Source: Adiantum capillus-veneris (Eukaryota; Streptophyta; Polypodiopsida; Polypodiales; Pteridaceae). From it: a stretch of 64,000 nt of DNA. The stretch covers positions 39,343,281 through 39,407,280 of the forward strand of contig CM043960.1 of the NCBI GenBank assembly GCA_014529385.2, written 5' to 3'. The notes below the pieces were generated by a model, which was not told the origin of the DNA, did not search any database, and saw only the letters and a program-made list of their open reading frames with translations. The translations under genes and the position numbers were made by a program. This document shows positions 47,767-59,048 of the stretch, piece after piece (the first letter of the stretch is position 1; every line of letters begins with the position of its first letter).

Positions 47767-48128
47767 ACAGCTCTCATTTTTGGCACGCCAAGTGGGACCT
47801 CAACTGAAGTCTCACTCTCTATTGAGTTACAAATCGAGGAGCTAGCTGGGTTTACCTAGCCTCGCCTACTTCACCTTGCACAATGCAGCCTGCTGGTCTG
47901 GTCCAGTTTCACCCTAGACAGCTTAGTCTAGTTGACCTAGTCTCTCGCCTTGCTGGTCTGGTCCTCTCTCGCCCTGGTCCAACCAGCTCTCGTCGTGGTC
48001 TAGTCCTTCCTCGTCCCTGGTCCAGCCAGGTGGTCTAGTCACTCGCCCTGGTCTAGAAGAGTCTAGATTGGTGTTCAGCCAGTTAAAAGTCTTCTTGCCC
48101 AAAGCTTGGTTGGGTTTGTGGTTACTGC
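47767..48128 (+). other. G3 leader with CCTGGTCTAG repeats
   Basis: TTTTTGGCACGCCAAGTGGG (possible primer site) is followed by GGTCTAGTC/CTCGCCCTGGTCCA repeats up to about 48060. Confidence 0.6.
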
Positions 48129-49680
48129 ATGACACAGACAAGGCGGTCATTAGAGCGTCAAAGCGCACTATTGAGTCCTCTGAAGTACTACCACAGCAAG
48201 GCCTCAACCTTTGGTACCTAGTAGAAGTCCACCAACCTCATCACCCATACCTCCACATACGGCATCATCCATTCGTCCATCCGGTTCTACATCTTCTAGG
48301 TCACCTTCCCCAGTAAAGCTCTCTCCCATTTTGTTACAGAAAGCTATTGAGCAACAGGCTCCTGAGCAACAGTCTCCTAAGCAAGAGGTCATGGAGGCAT
48401 TGACCAGTGTTTTGGCCAAGGTAAACATTAAGTTTCCTACTTTTAAGGGACTCTCCTAAGAAGATGCAGACGACCATGCAAGGAGGTTTGTATCTCTCTG
48501 TAGAGGTCGTGGTCTTAATAGAGAAGATGCTTATTTGGTGTTGTTTCCATCAACATTGGATGGCTTAGCAGACAAGTGGTACAGTCAGTTTGCAGAGAAC
48601 CACTTTGCAACTTGGGCCACTTTACGACAACAGTTTTGTGCAGCATTCAGGCCAGGCGACTTTCAGGAAAAGGTTTTGGATGAGTTGGCCAACATGGTGC
48701 TCCAGCCAAAGGAGACTTTTGCGGAACTCATGACTAAGACCAAGTCTCTAGTTGCCAAGCTTCCTCAGCAACCAGGGGAATTTATGGTTAAGAAGTGGGT
48801 GGAGAAGGCTCTTCCCAAAACTTCCCAGCAAAATCTCCGAGAGAGTCTCCGACCTGACGCCACTCTGGAGGAGTTTGTTGTGGTTGCTACTAGGATAGAG
48901 GGAGCTAGGAAGCTGTTCACCAACTCTCCTCAGGTAGAGACCCTCTCAATGTTTTTGGAAAGTCCTTCTGATCCTTTAACTTCTTTACGCAAGGAACTGG
49001 AAGCCCTAAAGTTACAGCAAGCTCTTCAAGAGGAGAGGTCCTTCTCTCTTAGACAAGAGAAGCCTCCACATCACGAGGCATTGGAGCAGATCAAGCGCGA
49101 GCTAGAAGAGCTCAAGTCTTAGCAGGAGAGTAAGGCTATGGTTTGGTGTAGCTCATGCCGCTCTCCAGGGCACCCTCCACATGAATGCCCCCTTTGGGTT
49201 TAGTGCCACTTCTATGAAAAGTCTAGACATGAGGACAAGGATTCCTACTACCTCAAGAGATTGCAACAAATACAGCAAAGTCTTGGTCCTACTCTTCAAC
49301 AAGGGCCAGCACCTGCATCCAACATGGTTTCTCCCTGTGGCCATCCACACCATATGCCACCTTTATTGACAGCCCGTCCTATGCAAGGTATGCAAAGTTC
49401 TTTTCCTTCTCAGAGCTTTTATCATACCCATGCTCCCTCATTACCTCAAAGCTTCTATGCCTCCACCTCCAACTCCATGCACCAAGAGCAAGGACCACCT
49501 CGCCCATTGAATTGGCCCATTTTGTGCTACAGATGTGGGGAATATGGTCATTACCAAAGCAAATTCCCTCTGCTCAAAGCGTCACCTCCCTGTCGTCATT
49601 GTCCTGAAAGGAAGGATCAATACAGTAAGGATTGCCCTAAACTTCGTGCATCCACGGCTTCGAATCCAATTCAAACGTAG
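48129..49680 (+). pseudogene. G3 gag
   Basis: The start matches MTHTRRS of G1 (here ATGACACAG). There is a frame change near 48200, a TAA at 48458, then 48535-49122 open (FPSTLDGLADKWYSQFAENH, ELMTKTKSLVAKLPQQPGEF), TAG at 49122 and another within the first knuckle (CHFYEKSRHEDKDS, with Cys ligands lost). The second knuckle CYRCGEYGHYQSKF has lost its last Cys. It ends at TAG 49678-49680, the same place as the G1 gag stop. Confidence 0.85.
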
Positions 49681-51017
49681 AATGAGTTTACCTTTCCCAA
49701 GCTCAATCTGATAGTAGTTAGAACCGTTCCTCAGCCCCTCCCTTCTACCCACGTGGTTACCCCTCAAAATAAGATACAGTTGGTAGAGGAGCCATCGGGT
49801 GTCCTCACTCGGGCCCAGAGAGCCGCTCTCGGCCTGAGCATTCCAACAAGTTCAACTCCCCCACGCATTCTCACAACAGTGGATACCCTGCCTTCAGCTG
49901 TTGACAAGCCATCCCGCAGTGCCAAGAAAGAATCCAAATCTTTGCTCTCCGATATTGATGAAGCTTTCTTGGAAGCAATTTCCAATCCACAGAAGATCAA
50001 GGTACCAGAGAAACCATTGGTAGAACAGGAAAAGCTTACAGTAGAGGCAGTCTTGAAGAACACCTTCCAACAAGTGTCCCTCTATGACATGCTGCGGCTA
50101 GATGCGAGGTTCAGAATGGACACCCTTGCAGTTATTCAATTCCTTTACCTCGGAGCAGGTCCTAGTGGCGGGCACCTCCCAGTGCGACCATCAGACTCCA
50201 GAGTCCTATATGATATCCAATCCCGTGCTCCCCTCACTAATTATAGAAGCCCTCGCCTGACAGTGTCCGTTTTGGGTCAGCAATTCTCAGGAGTGATAGC
50301 GGATGGTGGATCTAGCATCAACCTGATGCCCGAGTTCACTATGTTAGCTCTAGGTCTACAGCCTGCTCGCCCTGCTTCCTTCACAGTTACATTGGCCGAC
50401 CAGCAGACAGTCTACCCAGTGGGCATAGTTGACAATGTGCCTCTGCAGGTACAAGACTTTACTTTTAACTTGGATTTTGTTGTGGTTTGTCTTCCCCAGG
50501 TTGAGGGCGGATTTCCCTTGCTCATTGTTAGACCATGGTTGCGACACACTAAAGCACTTCATGATTGGGGAAACGACGCCATGTGGATACATACTCCTGG
50601 CTCCCCGTTGCAACCCATTCGCTTAAGAGGAGGTATGGATCCCGTGGTGCAGCAAGTTTCTTTGTCAATGGAAACCAACCCTGAACAAGAACAGTCTACT
50701 ACACCTGAAGGGTCAAACGAAGATCTGCTAGAGTGGTTGGAAGCTACCAAGTCTACGCCTTGTTATGGACTATCTATTCAACCTTTGCCTGAGGTCACAC
50801 CCTTTTGTTGTGTTCCTATCGTAGTTGAGCCCAATGAGCGACTTAAGCCAACAACTAGCGTAGAAGTCACAGAAGTTGATTATTCAGTTGACCCTTTACT
50901 GAAAGCATTCACACTGGGTAAGCTCGCAAAGGAGCGCAGTCGGAGGACCGCTGCCAACATAACTCAGGTGGTATCTGCTAGGTTAGCATTGTATCTGTAT
51001 CTGCTTTTGATTTGCTA
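49681..51017 (+). pseudogene. G3 protease region, last open pol part
   Basis: In frame after the gag TAG. GVLTRAQRAALGLSIPTS is followed by a protease core GVIADGGSSINLMPEFTML (DGGS), LLIVRPWLRHTKALHDWGN, and an acidic linker. The frame is open for 421 codons from 49753 but ends at 51017 in unrelated sequence, where RT has been deleted. Confidence 0.85.
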
Positions 51018-51039
51018 GGTCTACCTATCCCTTATCCAC

Positions 51040-51720
51040 CTCCCCACACCCCCACCCTATACACTTCTCTCTTGACCTCGCCCTACCCACCCTTCACACT
51101 CCCTCCCCCCTACCACCATTTTTCCCTCTCTCCCCCTTGCCCCTGCCCACTCACCCTCGCCCCCCCTCCCCAACTCGTCCCCCTCCCCCTGCCCACTCAT
51201 TCTCGCCCCCTACCTATCCCTCCTCGCCCCTACACTCTCTCCCTCGCCCCCCCTACCCACTTATCCTCGCCCCCTACCCACCCCTAGTCCCCCCCTCACC
51301 AACCCTTGCCCCTACTCACCCCTCGCCCCCCCTCCCCAACTCACCCCTACCCCTCCCCAGCTCGTCCCCCTTCCCCTACTCGCCCTACCCCTCCCCAACT
51401 CATCCCCTACCCCCTCATCCTCGCCCCCTACCTATCCCTCCTCGCCCCGACTCTCTCTCCCTCGCCCCCTACCCACCCCCTCTCTCCCTCGTCCCCCTAC
51501 CCACCCCTGGGCCCTTGCCCCTAGTCCCCCCCTCACCAACTCTCGCCCCTACCCACCCACCCCCTCTCTCTCCCTCGTCCCCCTACCCACCTCTCGCCCC
51601 TACCCTCCCCTTCACACCCCCTCACTCCCCCACCCACCCCTCGCTCCTACCCTCCCCTTTGCACCCCCTCGCCCCTACCCACATGGCCTCGCCCCCTGCC
51701 CAGGCCGCACCACCCCTCCC
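51040..51720. repeat. G3 CTCGCCCC-TACCCAC minisatellite
   Basis: C-rich units of the type CTCGCCCCCTACCCAC repeated irregularly over about 680 bases. It is homologous in position to 33567-34050 of G1. Pro/Leu/Ser open frames across it are artefacts. Confidence 0.9.
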
Positions 51721-51879
51721 AGCCTCAACCTCAGCCTGATCTCTTCCCACCCCGCTGATCCGCATTACTGCCTTCAGTAGCCTCAAGCTCCGCTCCCTTT
51801 GCAACCGAAGAATTCTCGAGAGGCAGCTACCTCCATTGCGTGATGTTCAATCTCTTGAACTTTCAAGTATGCGTTTCAA

Positions 51880-52575
51880 TCTGCTTCTTTGAACCCTTCA
51901 TTCTCTTCCTCAACAACTACGACTCGCCTCTGCAACTCCTTGAGGAGCCTCTCATATGCCTCCTTCAGTGCAACTACACTTCTTTGGTTTTCAGCTTGAG
52001 AAGTGCCAAGAGTTTGCTGTAGCTCTTCACACTCTACTTGGAACTTCCTAGAATTCTCCTAAACCGTCATCCTCTCTGCATGAGAATCCACCACCCTGTG
52101 TTCGAGTAGAGAAACCTCCTCCTCCAAGTGTTGAATTCTCTTGCCAGCTACAATCATTTCTTGCAGTCCGTGGTCTCGATCTTCAATGAGTTGACTTTTC
52201 TCTTCCTTGCAAGTAATCAGAGCATGATTTAACTTCAAGTTTTCAGCCTCTAATGAAAGAGAGAGTTTAACCTGTCCTTTGCCACCTTCTCTTCAGCTTC
52301 CAAAGTTTTTGCCTTTACAAGCAAGTCAGAGACCTCAGACTTAAGTTCAGTAATATCCACTTCATCCTCACCTGATTTGGCAATCAGACCTTTTTCTCAT
52401 CCTCTAATGCTGTGATCCTCTTTTTCAATTCGATGGAGCTAGTTGCATCAACAAGCATGTGCAACTCCTTGTCTTTACATGGGGTGAGAACCATTTTCCT
52501 CTCACTATGGTTATGGAGGATAAAGATGCGAAGGATCCAAACTGAGCATATCTCTTTGTTGTGGAGCCTCATTCT
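51880..52575 (-). pseudogene. G3 antisense coiled-coil ORF
   Basis: Read on the minus strand from about 52572, ATSSIELKKRITALEDEK is followed in shifted frames by DITELKSEVSDLLVKAKTLE, SLEAENLKLNHALITCKEEK, IQHLEEEVSLLEHRVVDSHA and ECEELQQTLGTSQAENQRSV. This is a long heptad-like coiled coil of Glu/Leu/Lys. Two frameshifts and a TAG (near 52062) break it. It lies between the minisatellite and the 3' LTR, the same slot in which G1 carries a sense ORF of a different kind. Function unknown; it could be a captured host gene or an antisense additional ORF like those known from some Tat-type elements. Confidence 0.65.
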
Positions 52576-52815
52576 GTTTTTCCAATTGGGATTCTTGGAC
52601 TATGCAATCATACTGGGTTCCTGCCTATTCAAAGGCTTAAGGCGTTGGCAAGCAGTGCAGTGTTTTTAACTCCACTTTTGAGGCATGTAAGGTCATGGTT
52701 GGGCCTAGAACCTACTTCAAGAAAGATGTACAGATGCGGTACCTAGTGGTTTTCTTTCACAATTTTTCAATATTTTCTCTCACCGAGACGATGAGTAGTC
52801 TTGTGGCGGGCAACC

Positions 52816-53397
52816 TGTAGCAAGCTACAATGTCACTTTCACAAGGGACACAGTTAGTACAGTTGGTCTGGTCTGGTTCACACTGGATGGACTCTCTAGG
52901 CTGGGCACTGACACGTGGCAAGGATACGGACGTTGGTCTAGTGGACATCGTGGCCAGATCACGACCACCACTCAGTTTAGAGATAGACTTAGGTGGTTGA
53001 CATTTATGAGCCATTGGTGGCTCTTTATGGTTGGACATATGAGTAGTAGTTGTTGGGTCATCATTAGCATCTTCTTCATATATGGTCCAGTGTCGTCGTC
53101 TAGAGTAGCAAGTCTATACACACAGCACGTCTGCACCATCCCTGCACATCTGAGCCTCAACACCCCCATTGTACTCGTGAGTTCAAGGCTGGAGCTGAAT
53201 GTGCTACCACGCCAAAGTCTGTATCGGTTCCTTTGAGATAGTCGAGTCCATATGTTCTGGTCTGCTGTGTTGTTGTGTCTCTATGTTGATTGGTTGTTAT
53301 CTATTGTTTCCTGTGTTCCATTTTGTTTTGAGTGAGATGTCACACACATTGCACTGAGGAGCACCCACTGTAGAGAGCACGACATACTATCCGTGCC
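52816..53397 (+). repeat. G3 3' LTR
   Basis: Preceded by CTTGTGGCGGGCAACC as in G1. TGTAGCAAGCTACAATG to ACTATCCGTG; the final CTACA is lost at a run of C (53397-53408). Confidence 0.85.
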
Positions 53398-53643
53398 CCC
53401 CCCCCCTCCCCGCGCAAATAACCACAAGGGTCCGGGCCATGAGTATGTGCAAGCATTCTCAAACATCATTTCTGAGTACTCCACCCGGGAGTAAAATCAC
53501 CAATCATTGCAACCAATATTTAAAACCAGAGTCAAACAATTCAAATTGGCACCAAGACAAGTTCAAAACAAATACAATCCATTTCAAACAATACTTTCTC
53601 TAACAGAGTTCAAAAGTATCCAACTATAAAACAACTAGAGAGT

Positions 53644-54135
53644 TCATTCAAGGTTTTGTTCGGACAACCGAACTTTGAGGACAATTGGCTTTCCCTTCTG
53701 CATGACAGTGATGGTGATGGTTCGGTTCTGAGGCTGGAAAGTCACATCATTCTGGTCATGCCAAGGCATGCCCAAGAAAACGTTGCAATTGCCCAACTTC
53801 ATAATGTGGAAATCGGCTTTTCCATGATAATCTTGGATAGTCACTGGAAGAGCACCAATGAGCGGTACCACTTTTGGAGCCGTGGCTAGCTCGGCTTCAA
53901 TTTCTCCACCCTCTGCGTCATAATCAAAGTGCATCTGCTTCAAGAATTTTGAATGGATGAAGTTCTCTGTAGCTCCGAGGTCAAAGAAACTAAGGGCTTT
54001 AAAGCCATTGACTTTGCCATATGCTCGGCACAATTCATTTGTACTCTCAAGGCGTATGCCATAGATATCAGGGACTAGTCCAATAGCAGGTCTAGCTCTC
54101 TTAAGTGGAGGTGGTGTTGGGGTTCTGTCGACCAT
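53644..54135 (-). pseudogene. C3 protease
   Basis: ALSFFDLGATENFIHSKFLK has the retropepsin fold, but the DTGAT active site reads DLGAT. CNVFLGMPWHDQNDVTF and a C-terminal strand follow. The frame ends at 53644 in non-coding DNA with no RT. The loss of the Thr of D-T-G would weaken or abolish activity. Confidence 0.75.
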
Positions 54136-55270
54136 TGATGCGGGCGTCTGCTCCGCTAGTCTATCAGTGCCATAAGGACAACTAGAATGGTTATGCCGTG
54201 TATGAAAGCATCCAAAGCATCAGCCTTCTTGTAGTAAGGTGTCTTGTTGTTGATGCGTCGAAGGAGGCCTTTGCAGTTGATTTTCACGAGACTCTCGAGA
54301 ATTTGTTCGTTGTTGCCAAGAGTTGTGGTTAGTGGCTGGAGGTTCTTCTGTGGTAAACTCTAGCTTTCCCTTCATCAGTTTGTAGCCAACTGCGTCATGG
54401 TCCATAATCTCTTGCATGGTGGAGACTTGCTTGGAGAGGAATATTCCTGCAATGGTGATTGTAGTCCAATGGTGTATCGCTCGCATTGGGCCTCCAAGGG
54501 AACAAACCTAAAGAAGGACATCATAAGGTACACATTGAGAAACCTTTGGTTATATCGTCCATGGTTTCAGTGGCAAGCATTTTCAAGTTGCCCCACTCTG
54601 CCAAAATCTGGACTTCAAAGAGAGAAGTTATGTAACTACGTGCAAAGACTGTCTTGAAAGCTTGCCAGGTCCCTGGAGCATGTGGTTGTGTCGTGATTGA
54701 ACTCCACCACTGCATAGCATTATCCTTAAGAAATCCTGCTCCTCGAGAAATCTTGGATTCTTTTATATAGTTCCCCAGAGCATAGATGTTGTCGAATTGC
54801 TGTAGGAACTGCAATGCTTTCTTCCGATCTTTCACCCTAGAAAAAGTGAAAAGTTTGACTGTCGTGCCGCCATCCTTAAAGTCTTTCAGTTGGTTAGGCA
54901 CATTACGGATAATAAGGGTATCCATATGGGCTCCAACCGTTGTAGCCTGGAGGCGGCGGTGGTGGGGGAGGTGGGGGCAACGGCGGTGGGAAAGGAGGTT
55001 GCACAAGGTCAGGGTCAGGGTCAGGGTCAGATGGTTGTACCATATTCTTGAAAACTCCCCGATTGGAACAAACGACTGGGAAGGTTGTCGGTTGGAAGCT
55101 ATCGTACTTTCTGGTGCTGGAGGAGGAGGTACCACCTGGGGCATTAGAGGGGTTAACATGTAATTCAAAAACTATTGAAAACTTTGAAGCATCGGAAGAT
55201 TCTGCTGAGGATGCCACGAAAGAATGTCGCGAAGCTCGTCGAGGAGAAACTGCAAGTATTCTACTGAATC
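54136..55270 (-). pseudogene. C3 gag
   Basis: A Pro-rich N-terminus (with an (AGGGTC)n-like stretch near 55010) leads to the capsid: NQLKDFKDGGTTVKLFTFSR, DNAMQWWSSITTQPH and WQAFKTVFARSYIT. After a frame change near 54520 follow a Gln-rich stretch and a C-x2-C-x4-H-x4-C knuckle (CFGCFHTRHNHSSC, about 54212-54171). Confidence 0.75.
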
Positions 55271-56358
55271 CAAGAAGGCAGCAGATCGACATCGACGCCC
55301 TTGAAACTAAAGGAAGATGATTGGGTGCTCTTACGTTTTGAGAAGGCACGCCTAAGGAAACGAAAGGGAAAGGAGCGGCTTTTTTCAAAGCTTAGCATGA
55401 GGTATTATGGCCCTTTCCAGATTAAAGAAAAGATAAATGACGTCTCTTTTCAACTCAAGCTGCCAGATACTTGGAAGATTCACAATGCATTCCATGTGAG
55501 TCTCTTGAAACCTTTTAAAGGTGAGGTTCCAGTTGATGGGGAGCCAGACGAGCAACCCGAAGTGGAAGAGAGTAAGAAGATACTCGTTCCTAAACAGATT
55601 TTGGCACACAAGGAAAGAAAAGTGAAGGCTAAGTGATTCAATGGTTCTTAGTTAAATTCAAGAACTATGCGGCATTAGATGCGAAGTGGATGGAGGAGAA
55701 GGACCTAGCAGATACTCCTCAGATTTGGAATTTTACCTTGAAGCATTTGGTTTAGCTGCGTCTACTTTGAGAGATCCCACAGATTAGCAGGGTTGAATCT
55801 GGTGCAAAGGGATTGCAAAAGAGGGGAGTCAATCCGCTCCTTTGTCACAGATTACTTGCATTAAATAGAGTCAATGATATCCCTTTGTGTTTCAGGGACA
55901 CTGCTGTGCAGACAGTATTCTATTGTATGACTTTATGAAATGGAATTCTCGAAACTGAATATGAATGATTGTACTCCATCAGGTGACTTGTTTGAGTGCA
56001 GGAACTGAAAGACGAAATGACTGCAGCATTTCGGTCTCATAAATTTCTATAGACATGATCGCAATAAGGATTAGTTAATCCGACATTAGTGAGGTCCGAG
56101 ATGGATCTAGATGTGGTTTAAATACGTTGCTGGCAATCATGCTCTGAGATTTGGAATGAATTTTTCTGTGATTGATTTGTCATATGATCTCCTGTGATGT
56201 CATGTACAGTGATGTGACTGTCGTCTTTATACAAGTGCTAGATGTGTCGTGTCTAGTGCGTCGGTACTTAGAGCCAGTGTCTGCTGAAATGGTTTATGGC
56301 CTTTGTCTGTTTTGCAAGTGTAATCGAGGGTGATTACAATTCTTTCAAGAGGGGGGTA
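55271..56358 (+). pseudogene. C1 integrase C-terminus, chromodomain and 3' UTR
   Basis: The plus frame begins in ADRHRR at about 55282 and gives [40 protein letters not shown] and [18 protein letters not shown]. After a frame change at about 55635 the chromodomain WFLVKFKNYAALDAKWMEEK follows. The remaining 600 bases are non-coding and end in the purine tract CAAGAGGGGGG before the LTR. It is very similar to CM. Confidence 0.82.
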
Positions 56359-56834
56359 TGTCACAAAATGATGACGTGGCTACCTGCTAATGTGGAAGAG
56401 TGTACGGATTCCTGCTGACATGGCTGACTGTACGGACGCCACAAATCGCACTGACAAGCTGACGTGGCACATCGTACAGATTTCCGCTTGTTGCGCTGAC
56501 AGATTTTCAGCCAGTTGTTTTTGGAGAGTTTTGCTTTTAAGCTCGTTGCTTTTGGGGGCTCTGCTTTTAGCATCCCTTTGTAAGAATAAAAGGACCCTAG
56601 CGGCCTCACTTCTCATAGCATCTGGATGCAGAGTCTGAGATCGAGGACTTGCGGGAGTTGTACTTTGCTCAAAGATTAATATAAAAACAAATACCGAAAG
56701 GGGTGCCTTTGGGGACAATCTCTCTTGGCACGGAACAGCGCCGGGCCGTGTCGACTCTTTAGTTGTGAAGAATTTTAAGTGAATCTCTGCTGTGTCGCGA
56801 CAAATCTAGACTTGGGGTGTCCAAGTTTGTTACA
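56359..56834 (+). repeat. C1 3' LTR, complete (476 bp)
   Basis: TGTCACAAAATGATGACGTG to TTTGTTACA, flanked by GTTGG (56835-56839). Contains repeated TGACGTGGC/ACGTGG-type boxes and AATAAAAGGACC. Confidence 0.8.
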
Positions 56835-56839
56835 GTTGG

Positions 56840-57000
56840 AGCCTCGACACCCCCATTCTACCCGTGAGTCTTGGGCTTGGAGTTGAGTCACTGCCAGCCA
56901 AAGTCTCTATTGGTACTATGAGTATAGTCAAGCTTCAATTGGGTTTGGAGTCTGCTATTGTGTCCTACTTCATCTTAGTGTACATGCTTTGAGTATAGCA
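56840..57000 (+). repeat. G-type LTR fragment
   Basis: AGCCTCGACACCCCCATTCT and following bases match the middle of the G0 LTR (21826 onward). It is the right flank of the C1 LTR, so C1 may have inserted into a G-type LTR. Confidence 0.6.
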
Positions 57001-57790
57001 ATGGGAATTTTAAGCTTCCCCCGCTTTGGCAGGCACAAAGACATATTCCAATTTGTCACCAAATGACACGGTCAGTGCTTGCTAGGAGTCATTGAAGCTC
57101 TCACATGCTTCTTACAATCACAATCAACAGATTCATCTTTTCCTACGGTATTATTTTCTACTAAGGGCCTCCACCCAAGTTGTCATCTCTATGTCGCCTG
57201 CACTCTTTGATTACTTCTTTTGCTTGTCACTGCTTTCCCCACCTCTTTCACCAGCCATTATATAACTCTATACAAGAAAGCGGGAAAAGATTTTGGACAC
57301 AAAGAAAGGCGAAGGCAGAAACCTCCAGCTCTTTGCAACACCGATTATCAAGTCGGTTGCTGAGATGCTACAAGCACAGGATGATGCTTCCACGCAGGGA
57401 AAGTCCAAGAGGAATGTGGGTGAAATTTGTGAGACTGATCAAGAGAAAGGGAAAGGTAAAAGAGCCAAAATCTGTCTTTCCATTCTCAGAAAGTTAGGTA
57501 CATAGTCACTTCACACATCACTATCCACAACTGCCTTGACCACCCCCTTTACCACTTCCACTCATCCCTCCATCACAACTCCTCTTCCACAAAGCCAACC
57601 GTCTCATCCACTCCTCTCCACTACTTTCCCTCCTCAATAACCGAATCCATTCCGTTTCACTCACCTTTCTCTACACCTACTCTTATCCTCATTCCTTCCA
57701 CTACAAACCCTGCCCCTGACACATTCACATTCATCATCATGCCATCCATTAATGCACCTTCCTCTGAACCATATTCTTCTTAGAGAGGTA
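57001..57790. other. Unassigned stretch with short open frames
   Basis: 57001-57180 may be a degraded minus-strand gypsy integrase tail. 57290-57505 has two overlapping short plus frames of about 70-100 codons with no recognised family. 57510-57780 is C/T-rich and apparently non-coding. Confidence 0.35.
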
Positions 57791-58800
57791 ATCCCACCAA
57801 TTTCCTTTGGTGGTCTGACACACATGAACTTGGGGCTATTCATTCCCTAGCCAAAGCACTGAATACTCTTGAAGGCACTCACCGGACCATCGGTTTGAGG
57901 ATGGTATGTTGCATTAAAACATAGTTGCATCTCAATAGCTTGAAAAAGAGAAGTCCAAAATTTAGACGTTAATTTCTCATCTCTGTCGGTTACAATCCTT
58001 TTTGAAAGACCATGAAGTCTAAAGGTCTCTTTGATGAATAAACAATTGATATTACAAGCAATAAAGGTTGTTGTGTCTGGATTAAATGACTACTTTAGTA
58101 GGCATGTCCCCTCTCACAAAGATAGAGTCATAGCCTCCTTGAACGGTGAGAAGTTTGGTGACAAAATCAATACTGATGCACTCCCACTTCATTTGCAGTA
58201 TGTCCAGAGGTTGTAACTTCCCAAGAAACTTGGCTTGTTCGGCTTGATTGTCTAGCATGATAGACATTGTTTCACATAGGGCTGCCTTCATTCCAAGCTA
58301 AAAATAGCTTCTTCTGATCGCATTAAGAGGTTTTGTGTATCCAGGGTGTTCTGAGGTAGAGGTTTCATGGGCTTCACAAAGTATATCCTTCTTTAAATCA
58401 TCATCCTTGGGTATGCACAGTCTTTGTCTATAGTAAAGACTTCTATCCTGAAGCAAATAATCCTTGATTGAAATATTCTTTGCTTTTGAAGTCTTGCCTT
58501 GCTGAACTAGGGAAGACAGAATTTTGTAATCTTGATCCTTCAAAGCATCCTCTTTAACGCTTTCCAAAATAGGATTACTAGCTATAGAAAATGCATTAAG
58601 GAATGCTTTTTGACTAAGGACATTTGCGAACACATTATCTTCCCAGGTCTGTATTTGATGTCAAAAGTCATATTCACCAAGTAGTTCAATCCATCTCCTT
58701 TGCCTTATGTTGAGGTTAGACTGTGTAAAGATCCACTTTAAACTTTTGTGATCTGTGACCAGTTTAAATTTGCGACCAAGAATATAATGCTCCATAGCTT
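57791..58800 (-). mobile_element. C4: minus-strand gypsy RNase H-integrase fragment
   Basis: FKLVTDHKSLKWIFTQSNLN and RQRRWIELLGEYDF (RNase H, about 58800-58661) are followed by a linker and an HHCC-type start (LCEAHETSTSEHPGYTK, 58633-58298). Then MKWECISIDFVTKLL (core start, 58291-58082) and SKRIVTDRDEKLTSKFWTSL to NATYHPQTDG (about 58000-57880). Several frame changes. It appears closest to chromovirus pol. Confidence 0.78.
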
Positions 58801-58814
58801 TTGGGCGTGAACTA

Positions 58815-58985
58815 CAGCTACCCCCATTGTACGTTGTGCACTCATGGTCTTGAGTTCTCTGAGCTTCCAGCCAGTTTGTAGCTGATGATACAATGAGAGT
58901 AGTCGCGCTTACAATGGGTTTGGTGTCTACCTTGCTGTTGTGTCTACCGTGAGTACATTTCTTTGCTGTACACATATCAGTTTTT
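58815..58985 (+). repeat. Possible LTR fragment
   Basis: ACCCCCATTGTACGTTGTGC and GTTTGGTGTCTACC resemble the middle of G0-type LTRs, with large divergence. It precedes the (CT)n into which LINE-E is set. Confidence 0.4.
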
Positions 58986-58986
58986 C

Positions 58987-58990
<4 letters not shown>

Positions 58991-59045
<55 letters not shown>
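58991..59045. repeat. (CT)n tract at the 5' end of LINE-E
   Basis: About 27 CT units, directly followed by the LINE-E leader (CAAGGTGAGTGCCTGAGGC). The sequence before it is not LINE, so here the CT tract is genomic flank and not the tail of an upstream LINE copy. Confidence 0.97.

Positions 59046-59048
<3 letters not shown>

Larger units (their letters stand above)
47188..53397 (+). mobile_element. G3: non-autonomous G-family element (gag-protease, no RT/IN)
   Basis: Two LTRs of about 580 bases, leader, gag, protease, then a direct jump to the CTCGCCCC minisatellite and an antisense ORF before the 3' LTR. RT, RNase H and integrase are missing. The 3' LTR lacks its last bases and runs into a C run. 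Confidence 0.85.
53398..55270 (-). mobile_element. C3: minus-strand gag-protease unit
   Basis: Gag (55270-54136) and protease (54135-53644) on the minus strand are followed by non-coding AT-rich sequence and, beyond the inserted G3, by the repeat region and a minus LTR (47187-46094). No RT is present between protease and that LTR, so it may be a gag-pro-only derivative, or a deleted chromovirus. Confidence 0.6.
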
